Of a stretch of 64,000 nt of DNA, positions 31,278 to 41,233 are shown piece after piece. Origin of the DNA: Coemansia sp. RSA 487 (taxonomy: Eukaryota > Kickxellomycota > Kickxellomycetes > Kickxellales > Kickxellaceae); assembly GCA_027577595.1 (NCBI GenBank), contig JANBRJ010000033.1:62001-126000 (forward strand), written 5' to 3'. The notes below the pieces were generated by a model. It did not search any database and was not told the DNA's origin. It was given only the letters and a program-made list of their open reading frames with translations. Position numbers and translations under genes: made by a program. The first letter of the stretch is position 1. The number at the start of each line of letters is the position of its first letter.

Positions 31278-34259
31278 ATGGATTTCTTGGCTCTGTCTAT
31301 TTTCATATTTACGCATCTGAGCGCAATAGCTCATGCCCACAACCACAAGGGTCTTCACCCTGACCGCCCGATTAGCCAATATGCTTCAGCCAGCGCTATT
31401 ATCAATGAGATGCAGACAGTTGCAACACTTTACTATCCCAATTCATACGTCAATCAGAAAAGCCATAATCCCACTGCAAACAATGTTGCCAGTCCTTCAC
31501 GTAGCCACGCAGAACAGGAGCATATCAGCCAATATTCCACACACGATGCAAACAGCCTGGCTATGCTCAACTCCCATCCAACCCCAGCGGACAGTACCAA
31601 ACCTAAACGACTCGTTAAAAAGAAAATACGCAGAACGAAACGGAAAGCAGACAATGTGGTATCTTCAATCCCGACAGGCATAACTGCCACCGTGTATTAC
31701 GACGATAGATACCTATCTGATGCAAACAGAGTTCCATACAGTTCGCAAGTCCAGAGCTCAGAGTACGATACAAGTAATATTTTCTCTCCACCATCAGACT
31801 ACCTGTCAGCTTCAACCTATATCCCAGAAACTGTAAAGACATCTTCAGCTGATGTCGCCAAAGTAGTTCCAACCGCCACTGTATACAGCACTCTTGACTA
31901 TGACCCAGCCTATCCGATTTCTGCAGACGAACCTATCGCAGAAATATCGTCGGACGTGTATAATCCGCAATGTACTTGGGATGGTGTCCAGGTTAACGAC
32001 CCGGTCTCGTGGAATCCCGTCGCTAAATACAAGTATCAGCCGATATCCAAGCATGTTCCTGTTCCAGGCGACATAGACAATGACATAATAGCAATGATTC
32101 AAAAAATGTCTCTCAAGGAGAAGATTGGCCAGATGACGCAGATCGAGGTTGGTCAGCTCGTCGACTGCAATGGGTTCCTGAACGAAACGGCTGTCAAGTA
32201 CTGGATCAACGAGTGGAAGGTTGGATCCTTCCTTGAAACCCCTGGCAACCACAACGGCCGTTACAGATGGTACTCGCCGCAGCTGTTTGCCGACTTCACC
32301 GATGCCGTCCAAAGGATCGCTCTCGAGAATGGCCCCAAGCTCCCAGTTATCTGGGGTCTTGATTCGGTGCGTGGCGCCAACTACGTCAAGGGTGCCGTCA
32401 TGTTCCCGGCTGGCATTGGAGCTGCTGCAACATTCAACCCACAGTTTGCATACGATGCGGGCAGAGTGGCTGCCAAGGACACCCGCGCAGCTGGAGTTCA
32501 CTGGGCATTTGCTCCGATCAGCGATCTGGGTGTGAACAAGCTGTGGTCGCGCACATATGAAAACTTTGGCGAGGATCCGTACCTTTCGTCGCAGATGACT
32601 GCTGCATCAGTGCGTGGCTACCAGGGCGACTACAAGCACGACAGGACGCGTGTAGCTGCCTGTATCAAGCACTTCATTGCCTATGGATATCCGTTCAACG
32701 GCGAAGACCGCGGCAACCGCCATGTTGCGCCCCACGAATTGCTTGAATACTACGTGCCTCCCTTCAAAGCAGCCATCGACGCTGGAGTAGCGACGGCTAT
32801 GGAAAGCTACGGTGTCATCAATGGCGAACCTGTGGTGATGTCGCACTACTATCTGCAAGAGCTGCTGCGTGAACAGCTTGGGTTCCGCGGCATGCTTGTG
32901 ACCGACTGGGGCGAGATCAACAGTCAGGTGTCGGTGTACCGCACGGCCAAGGATATCAACCAGGCGACGTGGGCTACGCTTGACAGAACATCGGTCGATA
33001 TGAGCATGGTTGCGGACGACACATCGTTTGGCGAGGCTGTGCTCGACCTTGTATCTAGCGGTGCTCTTCACGAGAGCAGGCTTGACGAGTCCGTTGGGCG
33101 GATTCTGCAGCTGAAGAAAGATCTTGGGCTGTTTGAGCAGCCACTTGCTGACCGCAGCCTTGCTGAAACTGTCGGATCTGCGCAGGACGTCAAGGCAGCT
33201 CGCAACGCCGTCAGAGAGTCGGTGACGCTACTGAAGAACACAAACGGAGCGCTTCCACTCAAAAACTCCGAGAGAGTGCTGTTTGTCGGACCAACACTGA
33301 ATTCGACGCGCTTCATGGGCGGCGGATGGAATGTGCACTGGCAAGGGCCAAGCAGCGAGGAAGGCGACACCGTTTACGAGGGCTTTGACGACACAATCAT
33401 CAAAGGCGTTGAGCAGGTCACCGGCGATGCGCCAGTGTACTTTGAAGGCACAGACATTGACGGCAGCGGATTCACTGAGTTAGGTGAGATCCTTGCAGCG
33501 GCGAGATTTGCGGACAAGGTCGTCGTCGGACTGGGAGAGAACACGTACGCAGAGAACCTTGGCAATATTGGAGAGTTGCTTCTTCCAGAGCGCCAGCTAG
33601 AGCTTGTGCACCAGATAGCCGCAGTCACCAAGGCGCCGATTGCAGTTGTTCTGGTTCAAGGGCGTCCGCGAAGACTTGGAAGGATTCCAGACATAGTCGA
33701 TGCAGTGATCAACGCTTATCTTCCTGGGGAATACGGAGGACTGCCGATTGCCGAGATTCTGTATGGCAAGGTGAATCCGTCTGGCCGGCTTCCTTACACT
33801 TATCCTGCCACAGAGTCGCAAGCCAGCACAACCGTGTGGCAGCCGGCATACTCTGACTATACCCCGCAATGGGCATTTGGCTATGGACTTGGGTACTCGT
33901 CCATTGAATATTCAAACATCACTGCATCGAGCAGTACATTGGACACAAAATCACCTATTGATGTCGTCGTCAATATTACGAACACTGGACCATATCCACA
34001 AAAAGAAACTGTCATGCTGTTTACTCGGCAAACTCATCGCTTTGACCTTGCGCCAGATAACAACAGGCTGCGCAAGTTTGCCAAGGTTTACATCAAGGTT
34101 GGCCAAACAAGGCAAGTCAAACTTACGTTGTCTGCAGACGACTTAGCCTTTTGGAACTCAGATCTAACACGCGGCATACAATCAGATGCACTCGTTACGC
34201 TACAGATCAATCCATATACACAGCACAACATAGTTGCTTCAGTTTCGCTAGTTGTTTGA
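31278..34259 (+). CDS. GH3 family beta-glucosidase A, with long N-terminal extension
   Basis: 993 residues. A signal peptide (about residues 1-20, ending AIAHA) is followed by a roughly 230-residue Ser/Tyr-rich extension absent from the other two copies. It includes a basic cluster at 108-123 (KPKRLVKKKIRRTKRK). The GH3 (beta/alpha)8 domain starts near 278 (KEKIGQMTQIE). KHFIAYG and the nucleophile Asp543 in VTDWGE are present. The (alpha/beta)6 sandwich and a C-terminal fibronectin III-like domain (DVVVNITNTGPYPQKETVMLFTR) follow. The family hydrolyses terminal beta-glucosides, here presumably outside the cell. The middle 1973 bp is almost identical to GH3 gene C while both ends are unrelated. 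The basic cluster might be a proprotease site, but that is a guess. Confidence 0.93.
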   Translation: MDFLALSIFIFTHLSAIAHAHNHKGLHPDRPISQYASASAIINEMQTVATLYYPNSYVNQKSHNPTANNVASPSRSHAEQEHISQYSTHDANSLAMLNSHPTPADSTKPKRLVKKKIRRTKRKADNVVSSIPTGITATVYYDDRYLSDANRVPYSSQVQSSEYDTSNIFSPPSDYLSASTYIPETVKTSSADVAKVVPTATVYSTLDYDPAYPISADEPIAEISSDVYNPQCTWDGVQVNDPVSWNPVAKYKYQPISKHVPVPGDIDNDIIAMIQKMSLKEKIGQMTQIEVGQLVDCNGFLNETAVKYWINEWKVGSFLETPGNHNGRYRWYSPQLFADFTDAVQRIALENGPKLPVIWGLDSVRGANYVKGAVMFPAGIGAAATFNPQFAYDAGRVAAKDTRAAGVHWAFAPISDLGVNKLWSRTYENFGEDPYLSSQMTAASVRGYQGDYKHDRTRVAACIKHFIAYGYPFNGEDRGNRHVAPHELLEYYVPPFKAAIDAGVATAMESYGVINGEPVVMSHYYLQELLREQLGFRGMLVTDWGEINSQVSVYRTAKDINQATWATLDRTSVDMSMVADDTSFGEAVLDLVSSGALHESRLDESVGRILQLKKDLGLFEQPLADRSLAETVGSAQDVKAARNAVRESVTLLKNTNGALPLKNSERVLFVGPTLNSTRFMGGGWNVHWQGPSSEEGDTVYEGFDDTIIKGVEQVTGDAPVYFEGTDIDGSGFTELGEILAAARFADKVVVGLGENTYAENLGNIGELLLPERQLELVHQIAAVTKAPIAVVLVQGRPRRLGRIPDIVDAVINAYLPGEYGGLPIAEILYGKVNPSGRLPYTYPATESQASTTVWQPAYSDYTPQWAFGYGLGYSSIEYSNITASSSTLDTKSPIDVVVNITNTGPYPQKETVMLFTRQTHRFDLAPDNNRLRKFAKVYIKVGQTRQVKLTLSADDLAFWNSDLTRGIQSDALVTLQINPYTQHNIVASVSLVV
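32112..34084 (+). repeat. Gene-conversion tract, copy 1
   Basis: 1973 bp aligned without gaps to 41498-43470 (constant offset 9386). By eye I count about six substitutions, roughly 99.7 % identity. Identity starts and stops abruptly inside the coding sequence. Confidence 0.9.
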
Positions 34260-34386
34260 TTCCATTGCTTTTTTCAAGCTTTTTACATAAATAAACGCTT
34301 ATCTTACGGCAATGACCAAATTTATATGGGGATCAAAAAGTTAGCTCCAATAATCATTTTAGAAAACAGTTACTCAAAGGATAAGT

Positions 34387-34608
34387 TTAAACGATATCCT
34401 CAAGAATGGATTTTGGATTATACTTGGGCAACTTTGGTGACGCATGTTTGGACGATTTATTTGGCGTATTCTTGGGTTCAGGAGCTTTTGTGGGTGTGGA
34501 CTCTGGTGTTTTCTGGTGTTTGGATTTGGAATTGGACGAGGATGGAGATGAAGATGGTGTCTTCTTGGATTTAGAGGAACGCTTAGTTGAAGGCTTAGAC
34601 AATGGCAT
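34387..34608 (-). CDS. 73-residue Ser/Lys/Pro-rich small protein
   Basis: ATG at 34608 and a TATAAA (34721-34726) about 115 nt upstream, matching the local promoter plan. The peptide is nearly all Ser, Lys, Pro and Thr (KPSTKRSSKSKKTPSSS...), ending KLPKYNPKSILEDIV. A similar ending, KPKLKPNSIINYI, closes the Ser-rich frame at 35.7-36.0 kb, suggesting diverged paralogs. It has no signal peptide or membrane helix and is predicted disordered and basic. The function is unknown. Confidence 0.5.
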   Translation of the reverse strand: MPLSKPSTKRSSKSKKTPSSSPSSSNSKSKHQKTPESTPTKAPEPKNTPNKSSKHASPKLPKYNPKSILEDIV

Positions 34609-35657
34609 TGTTAATAATATGGATGGGAGCCTGGCAGGTCCAAAGCACCTGATATTATAATTATTTAGCGTTATCAGATATCGATGTACCTTACAAAAAA
34701 CAACTTGTCACTGTCTTTGGTTTATATTTTCTTTAATGTCTTTTTGCTTTTCCAGCCAGCATGTCTTCAAACTACAACCTTTAGCGTGTGTTGCACTTAT
34801 AAATGAAAATAAAAGGCTTCTTGTATACGATTTCGCAAGTAAGTATAAACAAGTCGCTATTCATGGTGATACATAAAGTGGCTAAAGCGCGCTCTTGTTG
34901 CAAATGAACTAGGAAGTATTAAAAAGAATATAAAGTTGATTTCTAATAAGATATGGAGGACCATCTTTCCACATTTATAGCACGAGATGCGATTTGCTTT
35001 TGAAACATAGGATTATTCACCTTCAGGAAAATATAGTGTCCGGCTAGGCAATACGAATTAAAGTCTTCAATTTTTACAAAGAATGCCTCCTGTTTCATGG
35101 TGAAAGACAAGGTGAAAAAGAAATAAAACCTTCAAAAATGCACCACCAACGCTGATAAAGGAGGCGACACTTTATGCGTGTTACAGCTGCGGATGAGTGC
35201 GCGAACGCGGCTGGAGCAAATGGAAACTCCCCAAACCTGCCAAAGATGTTACTGTGGATACTGTAAAGACTGCCACGTGTTTAGCGCAGTGCAACTGCGG
35301 CTAAGTGCTAGGACTTTACCATCTGCATTGGGAATGTTTGGGCTGGCAGACAGCCATTGTCCGCAATACTGCAACGCTAGATGACTCAGCCACACTGTAA
35401 TGCGCAGTATTGGAAAGAAATAGCAGCTTGTAAATTTATTAGATGAAGCAAAGAGGCCCACGAAACCTATTTTGTCAGTGAATAAGCTTGGGAGTTGAAA
35501 TATAATAAATTAAGGAAACAAGAAAGATGAAAATGAAAAGAAATACAACCTAGCTTTTTTTATAAAGCTACATTAAATGATGAAGAAACAAAATGGATCA
35601 AGAGGTCACAACACATTAACAAGACCGACAAACTGCATCATCGATTCAAATGTTGGA
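34609..35657. other. AT-rich spacer
   Basis: Contains the TATAAA at 34721-34726 (minus). A 68-codon plus frame (35178-35384) repeats an LQLR(M/L)SART motif twice, but its meaning is unclear. No other gene is seen. Confidence 0.4.
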
Positions 35658-36047
35658 TTACTTGTTGGATTTGTATATGTAATTTATAATAGAGTTGGGT
35701 TTGAGTTTAGGTTTAGACAATGAAGAGGATGATGTTCTGGACGGAGCGTGGGACAAAGCCATCTGGGAATTTGCTGAATGCTTAGATGATGTAGCTGGCA
35801 CCCTGTGTGGGGACTGTAATGGAGGCACTCTGGCCATTGTCAATAATTTGGATGATGGTGTTGATGCCTTGTGTGGAGATGGGGCTAGTGTCTTTTTGAG
35901 ATTTGTTGAATATTTGGATGATGACGACGATGATGTCTTGCGCTCAAGAATATACTGTGTGTAGTTTTTTCCAGAATCCCAGCATACATCACCTTCTGTG
36001 CACGTCACTTTGCATTTATATTTTTCCTCAGCTTTCTTTATTTTTGT
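35658..36047 (-). CDS. Ser/Lys-rich exon with internal repeats, 5' part unresolved
   Basis: A 130-codon frame open from a possible acceptor (TTTAG, exon from 36047) to a TAA at 35658. There is no ATG near its start, so a 5' exon is expected but not found. It begins with a Cys-containing segment (KCKVTCTEGDVCWDSGKN) and continues with imperfect units of about 21 residues, such as SPHKASTPSSKLLTMA and SPHRVPATSSKHSANSQMA. It ends KPKLKPNSIINYIYKSNK, similar to the end of the neighbouring 73-residue protein. It may be a paralog of that protein or a decaying gene. Confidence 0.3.
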   Translation of the reverse strand, partial: TKIKKAEEKYKCKVTCTEGDVCWDSGKNYTQYILERKTSSSSSSKYSTNLKKTLAPSPHKASTPSSKLLTMARVPPLQSPHRVPATSSKHSANSQMALSHAPSRTSSSSLSKPKLKPNSIINYIYKSNK

Positions 36048-38120
36048 CTAAAGCTTTTTTTGAGAGCTTTCGAATCACAAAGTGTTGAATCTTTGTCCCT
36101 AAAATCTTTATCAGCAAAGTTTTTGTACAGGAATCTTATTAGAGCAAGCATGCTTTTATTCGTGGCAGCATATAATGAAAAATATTATATATTCGAGAAT
36201 GTGTGTGAATTTATGGAGTTGGTGTTTGATACAATCTGTTGGCTGGCTATCTTTCTGACTTTATGTTTCACAATGGATTGTCTCTACAGCCGAGACCTAC
36301 TTTTTTTACGGTAAAGAAAACAATTGGCTTGGAAATTAAAATACAAAAATATAAATTATACAAAAACAGCCTTTATAACGCTTTGTTTGTAAAATGGTAG
36401 AAAGGACATACAGGCAACAAAGAAATGCATCATCAAACTCTTTAAAAGAAGTAGCTGCCCATATCCACCTATCAATTCGCTCTATCCAATATCAAGCGAG
36501 TCCCAAAGTATTCTACAAAACAATACAAACGCACATACTACCTTTACACGTTTTCTTTATAGTATTACAGTTTCCCATTCTAATTATCGATAATTAGAAA
36601 ATTTTGTTGCAAGAAAATTGAAATAGAAAATTCAAAGAAATTGGCTTAGAAAGGTGGAAAAGGCGAGTCATTTCTGCCTTTAAAAGCAAGATACCATGTG
36701 AATTCATCACCGAATTTTGTTGACAAATTGTGCTGTGGAGCTTACAAACCTAAATTATAGTATTGATTGATTTTATCAATTCCGGATTACATTAATCTAC
36801 AATCCAATTCCAAAAAAGAAACATGGCTAACCAATATTGGTTCCAATCTCTATCTAAGCGTATATATGCATGTATGCAGCATGCAAAGCTGGAGTGACAG
36901 ATAGGAGCCACAGCGCGTGACATTCCTTCACTGAATGTAGCGTGAGCATTTTATGTGCGTTCCAATGCTTTGCTTAACTGGCAGAAATACATTCTAAATT
37001 CTTAGCAATGCTTTTTTTTAAAAACAATGCAGCTCAATTCCCGCAACAGAATGGCTGGTGCTAGTTGATGACAACGCACTGCAGATAATGCATACGTACG
37101 GATTTCACGTAAATTACATCTTTCCAAAATAAAAAGATCAGTACTTTGTTTTCCTTTCAAAATGCGAATAAACGAAAATGGAAAGTCCATCTTGCTGGCT
37201 CGAGGTTGTTTTTGGCTGGTGCATAATTCCTGCGAATGGTAAATTGTGTAGTGCTTGATTAAGAAAATTCATTCCCAATTCGTCTTTTATTTTGCATAAA
37301 TTATATTTTGCTCATTCTCGGAGAACTTGTCCGGTTTTCGTTACAAATTGTCAAGATACGCGATTTCCTATCAATGTAAATGCCGATGTAGATCTCAAAC
37401 ACATGGGCCACTTGTGCATTGACGCTAGTATGAGGCGCCACTCTGTGGCTAGAGCAGTGTTCAAAAATGAGAGTGGAAATGAGGTCTGCTGACGGGGCAA
37501 CAAGCTGCATGAAATGCAAAGAGGGACCCAGCATTGTTTGGAAATAGAACTTGTTTTAGGACGGATCGTATATGGATATACTTTATTCCCACCCGTTGAT
37601 CTGTAAACAAAAGCACCGAACGGCACTTTTCAGTATTTTTGATTGGCTCAAATAAGCGATTTGATATGAAAAAAGTATAGAGAAATTGGAACACACATCT
37701 GGACAGCCATCACATTCGTCTGCGACTATTGCGGAGGGCAAATAAGATGGAGTGTGCACATTTCCATTTTCCATCCTTTGTTCATGTGCACTTGTTTTTT
37801 GTTTCTAATGGGAGTGACAATATTTGCATGCATCGACGTGCTGCATGCATTGCGAGTAGCTGGATCTACAACAAAAACACTAGAATGGAGCGTCCATACG
37901 ACTTCAAGTGAGCAATTTTCAACAAAGTTCCATGGAGAAGCGTTTTCCGATAGAGTGGTGCTTTCTGGGGACACCGGAAAATGAAATTAATGCGATTCTT
38001 CAAGCACGGACTTTGTCCACCTACGCTCTACTCCATTCATTTTTTTCTCCATTGATAGAGTAAGAGCGGTACAAACATACCGAATCTAACTGATGTTGGT
38101 GCTTTTGGGGGAAGGGGACA
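36048..38120. other. Long AT-rich spacer upstream of GH3 gene B
   Basis: About 2 kb with scattered short frames (for example 36394-36597, 37292-37492, 37726-37974 minus) that overlap one another and show no recognisable domain. It could hide a decayed element, but I cannot name one. Confidence 0.4.
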
Positions 38121-38128
38121 TATAAAAG
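38121..38128 (+). promoter_or_regulatory. TATA box of GH3 gene B
   Basis: TATAAAAG, 149 nt before the ATG at 38270. It is followed by a C/A-rich leader (CACAAAAAAGTGAACCC...) typical of strongly expressed fungal genes. Confidence 0.6.
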
Positions 38129-38269
38129 ACAGATAAAAGCATCTGGCCAACACAAAAAAGTGAACCCGTCTCCTTCAAACAAACATCTAATTCCAACAAC
38201 TCACCCAGTTATACTATATACTATACTAATCAAGAAACTCCGTCGATAGTTACTCTTTTGTTCTTCAAG

Positions 38270-40906
38270 ATGCGCTACGCACCTTTGCTGTTTTTTGCGC
38301 AGACTTCTCTGCTGCTCTCTGTCGGCTTTGGCTCAGCCAATGCCATGTCCAATAACGGCCACCATTCTAACAATTGCTCCAACAACGGTCACCATTACGG
38401 CCAATGCTCGGATGGCGAGTACTCGACACAGGATGAGCCTTCTTCGACTTCGACTGCTCCTACTGAAAGCACAGCAACTATCGAAAGTACTGAATCTATC
38501 GAAAGTACAGTGCCTGTTGAGAGCGATGCGTCTTCTTCGGCCTCGGCAGCTCCTACTGAAAGCACTGCGCCTTCCGATCCGCAGTGCACGTGGGACAGCA
38601 GCCAACTCCTCGACCCCGAGACCTGGGCACCAGTGGAGACCTACGAGTACAACACGTACTCCACGCCTGTGGTCGGACCTGGAGCCATTGACAGCGACAT
38701 CCAGGCAATGGTCAACGGTATGACGCTTGAGCAAAAGGTCGGGCAGATGACCCAGATCGAAACTGGCCAGATTGCCGACTGCAATGGGAACCTCAACGAA
38801 ACCGCCGTCAAGTACTGGATCGAGACATGGGGCGTCGGATCGTTCCTCGAGACCCCCGGAAACCATGGCGGCAAGTACAGCTGGTACTCGCCCAAGCTTT
38901 TTGCCGATTGGACCGACGCGGTCCAGAAGATCGCTCTCGAGAACGGTCCCCAAATCCCGATCATCTGGGGCCTTGACTCGGTGCGTGGCGCCAATTATGT
39001 CAAGGGCGGCACTATGTTCCCGTCAGGCACTGGTACTGCAGCGACATTCAACCCGCAAAACGCTTACAGCGCAGGTCGTATTGGTGCCAAGGATACGAGA
39101 TCTGCTGGTGTCCACTGGGCATTTGCACCCGTGCTTGATCTTGCAGTCAACAAGCTGTGGTCGCGCACGTACGAGAACTTTGGCGAGGATCCGTACCTTT
39201 CGTCGCAGATGGCCAAACAGTCTGTGCAAGGGTACCAGGGCGACTACAAGACGGACCGCACGCGCGTGGCCACGAGCATCAAGCACTTCATTGCGTATGG
39301 CGACCCTGTTGATGGCCAGGACCGCAGCGATCGGTACATTGCCAAGCACGATTTGCTTGAGTACTATGCACCGCCATTCCAGGCCGCCATCGACTCTGGC
39401 GCGGCAACCATCATGGAATCGTACTCGGTTATCAACGATGAAGGTGTCGCTGTCTCAAAGTACTATCTGACTGACCTTGTCCGCAACCAGATGGGGTTCA
39501 AGGGCATGATAGTCACCGACTGGGGAGAGATCAACAGCCAAGCGCTCAAGTATTTTACAGCCAAGGATGTCTATGAGGCAAACAGGCTGGCGTTGGCCGA
39601 TACCACCATTGATATGAGCATGGTTGCCGACGACGACACTTTCCCAAATGTCACCATTGCTATGGTCAAGAGCGGTGTCATTCCAGAGAGCCGTATCACC
39701 GAGTCCGCTGCGCGCATCTTGCAGCTCAAAAAGGATCTTGGTTTGTTCGAAGCACCGTATGCTGACCGCAGTCTTGCCGAAACTGTTGGATCTGCTCAGG
39801 ATGTTGAGACTGTTCGCAATGCTATCCGCGAGTCTGTCACTTTGCTCCAGAACAACAACAATGCACTTCCACTCAAGGTTTCTGAGAAGGTTTTGTTTGT
39901 CGGCCCCACTATTAATACCATCAGATACTTGGGTGGCGGATGGAACATGCACTGGCAAGGACCGACTGATGCCGAGGGCGATGCAGCATACCAAGGCTTT
40001 GGCGACACGATTCTTGAGGGCGTCACGCAGCTCATAGGTTCGGCTCCAGAGTATTATCTGGGCATCGATATCCAGGGCGAGAACTACACCGACGTCAGCG
40101 CTATCCTCCAGGCGGCGAGGAATGCAGACAAGATCGTCATTGGCCTTGGAGAGCCCTCGTATGCTGAGGAGTTCGGCAATCGTGGCAATATGACGCTCCC
40201 TGCCAAGCACATTGACCTGGTCAACCAAGTGGCGGCGGCAACCAGCGCGCCCATCGTTGTTGTGCTGGTAGAGGGGAGGCCGCGCCTTCTGGGAGACATT
40301 CCAAAGGTTGTTGATGCTATTGTCGATGCGTATCTTCCCGGTCCCTATGGCGGCCTCCCAATCGCCGAGATTCTGTATGGAAAGACCAACCCATCTGGCC
40401 GCCTTCCAATCACTTACCCTGCGATGGAGTCACAGCACAGCACATCGATCTGGCAGCCCCTCTACATGGACTACAGCCCCCAGTGGCCCTTTGGCTTTGG
40501 TCTCGGATACTCGTCTATCTCATACTCCAACGTTACTGTGTCCAGTGACACGCTCAGCGTCGGCTCCCCCATCACTGCGTCGGTCACTGTGACTAACAAC
40601 GGACCCTACGACCAGAAGGAGCCCATTATGCTGTTCACCCGCCAGCACTACCGCAGCAACTATGCACCCGAGAACTACCGCCTACGCAACTTTGACAAGG
40701 TCGATCTTGCTGTTGGCGAGACAAAGACCGTTTCATTGACCCTGGCTGCCGAGGATCTTGCGTTCTGGGACGCTCAGCTCCGTAAGCGCATTGAGCCCGC
40801 TCCAGTGAGCGTTGTCATCAACCCGTACACGCAAGAGGATATTCTTGCCGTTGTTCAGCTGGAGGCGGATCCCGATAATGTTCTTGAGCAAGGCGTCGAC
40901 GCTTAA
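38270..40906 (+). CDS. GH3 family beta-glucosidase B
   Basis: 878 residues from the first ATG (38270); the frame just upstream has no ATG. The signal peptide ends near residue 25 (SANA). A His/Asn/Cys stretch (NNGHHSNNCSNNGHHYGQC) and a Ser/Thr/Glu-rich linker of about 75 residues follow, then the GH3 catalytic domain from about 147 with nucleophile Asp417 (VTDWGE). The (alpha/beta)6 domain and fibronectin III-like end complete the usual GH3 architecture. Protein sequence is clearly paralogous to copies A and C, but DNA is well diverged, so it was not part of the recent conversion. The promoter looks strong. It is probably a secreted beta-glucosidase. Confidence 0.95.
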   Translation: MRYAPLLFFAQTSLLLSVGFGSANAMSNNGHHSNNCSNNGHHYGQCSDGEYSTQDEPSSTSTAPTESTATIESTESIESTVPVESDASSSASAAPTESTAPSDPQCTWDSSQLLDPETWAPVETYEYNTYSTPVVGPGAIDSDIQAMVNGMTLEQKVGQMTQIETGQIADCNGNLNETAVKYWIETWGVGSFLETPGNHGGKYSWYSPKLFADWTDAVQKIALENGPQIPIIWGLDSVRGANYVKGGTMFPSGTGTAATFNPQNAYSAGRIGAKDTRSAGVHWAFAPVLDLAVNKLWSRTYENFGEDPYLSSQMAKQSVQGYQGDYKTDRTRVATSIKHFIAYGDPVDGQDRSDRYIAKHDLLEYYAPPFQAAIDSGAATIMESYSVINDEGVAVSKYYLTDLVRNQMGFKGMIVTDWGEINSQALKYFTAKDVYEANRLALADTTIDMSMVADDDTFPNVTIAMVKSGVIPESRITESAARILQLKKDLGLFEAPYADRSLAETVGSAQDVETVRNAIRESVTLLQNNNNALPLKVSEKVLFVGPTINTIRYLGGGWNMHWQGPTDAEGDAAYQGFGDTILEGVTQLIGSAPEYYLGIDIQGENYTDVSAILQAARNADKIVIGLGEPSYAEEFGNRGNMTLPAKHIDLVNQVAAATSAPIVVVLVEGRPRLLGDIPKVVDAIVDAYLPGPYGGLPIAEILYGKTNPSGRLPITYPAMESQHSTSIWQPLYMDYSPQWPFGFGLGYSSISYSNVTVSSDTLSVGSPITASVTVTNNGPYDQKEPIMLFTRQHYRSNYAPENYRLRNFDKVDLAVGETKTVSLTLAAEDLAFWDAQLRKRIEPAPVSVVINPYTQEDILAVVQLEADPDNVLEQGVDA

Positions 40907-41233
40907 AGAAAAAAAGCAAAAGGGAAAAAGGGTGGCTCGAACGCCAAACATACTGTGAAACAGTACATTTCCCTTTGTTGACATTTTTTCGAACATTTAT
41001 ACGTAGTAAATAACAATATAAAGATATCGGTATTTTTTAACAATCATCCTGAGAAAATTACACATTCTACATTTGTACTATTGCGCCACTTGCAAAAACG
41101 TTACTTTTGAAGTGCAACTTATAAGATGTTTTGCTGGGATAATGTTTCTCTCTCATGAAAAGTATTCATTGAGTGTTTATTTAACCCCGAAAGTTGTCAA
41201 CTATTACTAAGCCCTATTTACTGTGAAAAAGGG
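40907..41233. other. Spacer between tandem GH3 genes
   Basis: 327 bp, AT-rich, with a TATTTAA-like site near 41177, about 57 nt before the next ATG. No other feature is seen. Confidence 0.5.

Noticed and set aside
35178-35384. 68-codon plus ORF with repeated LQLRxSART
   Set aside because: Too short and cysteine-rich by chance. No start context, and the repeat may be a local duplication.
36394-36597. 67-codon plus ORF with an HTH-like segment (SLKEVAAHIHLSIRSIQY)
   Set aside because: Considered as a transposase head, but nothing transposase-like follows and no terminal repeats are visible.
37292-37984. Overlapping frames on both strands suggesting a decayed element
   Set aside because: I could not match any transposon family or find terminal repeats, so no call is made.
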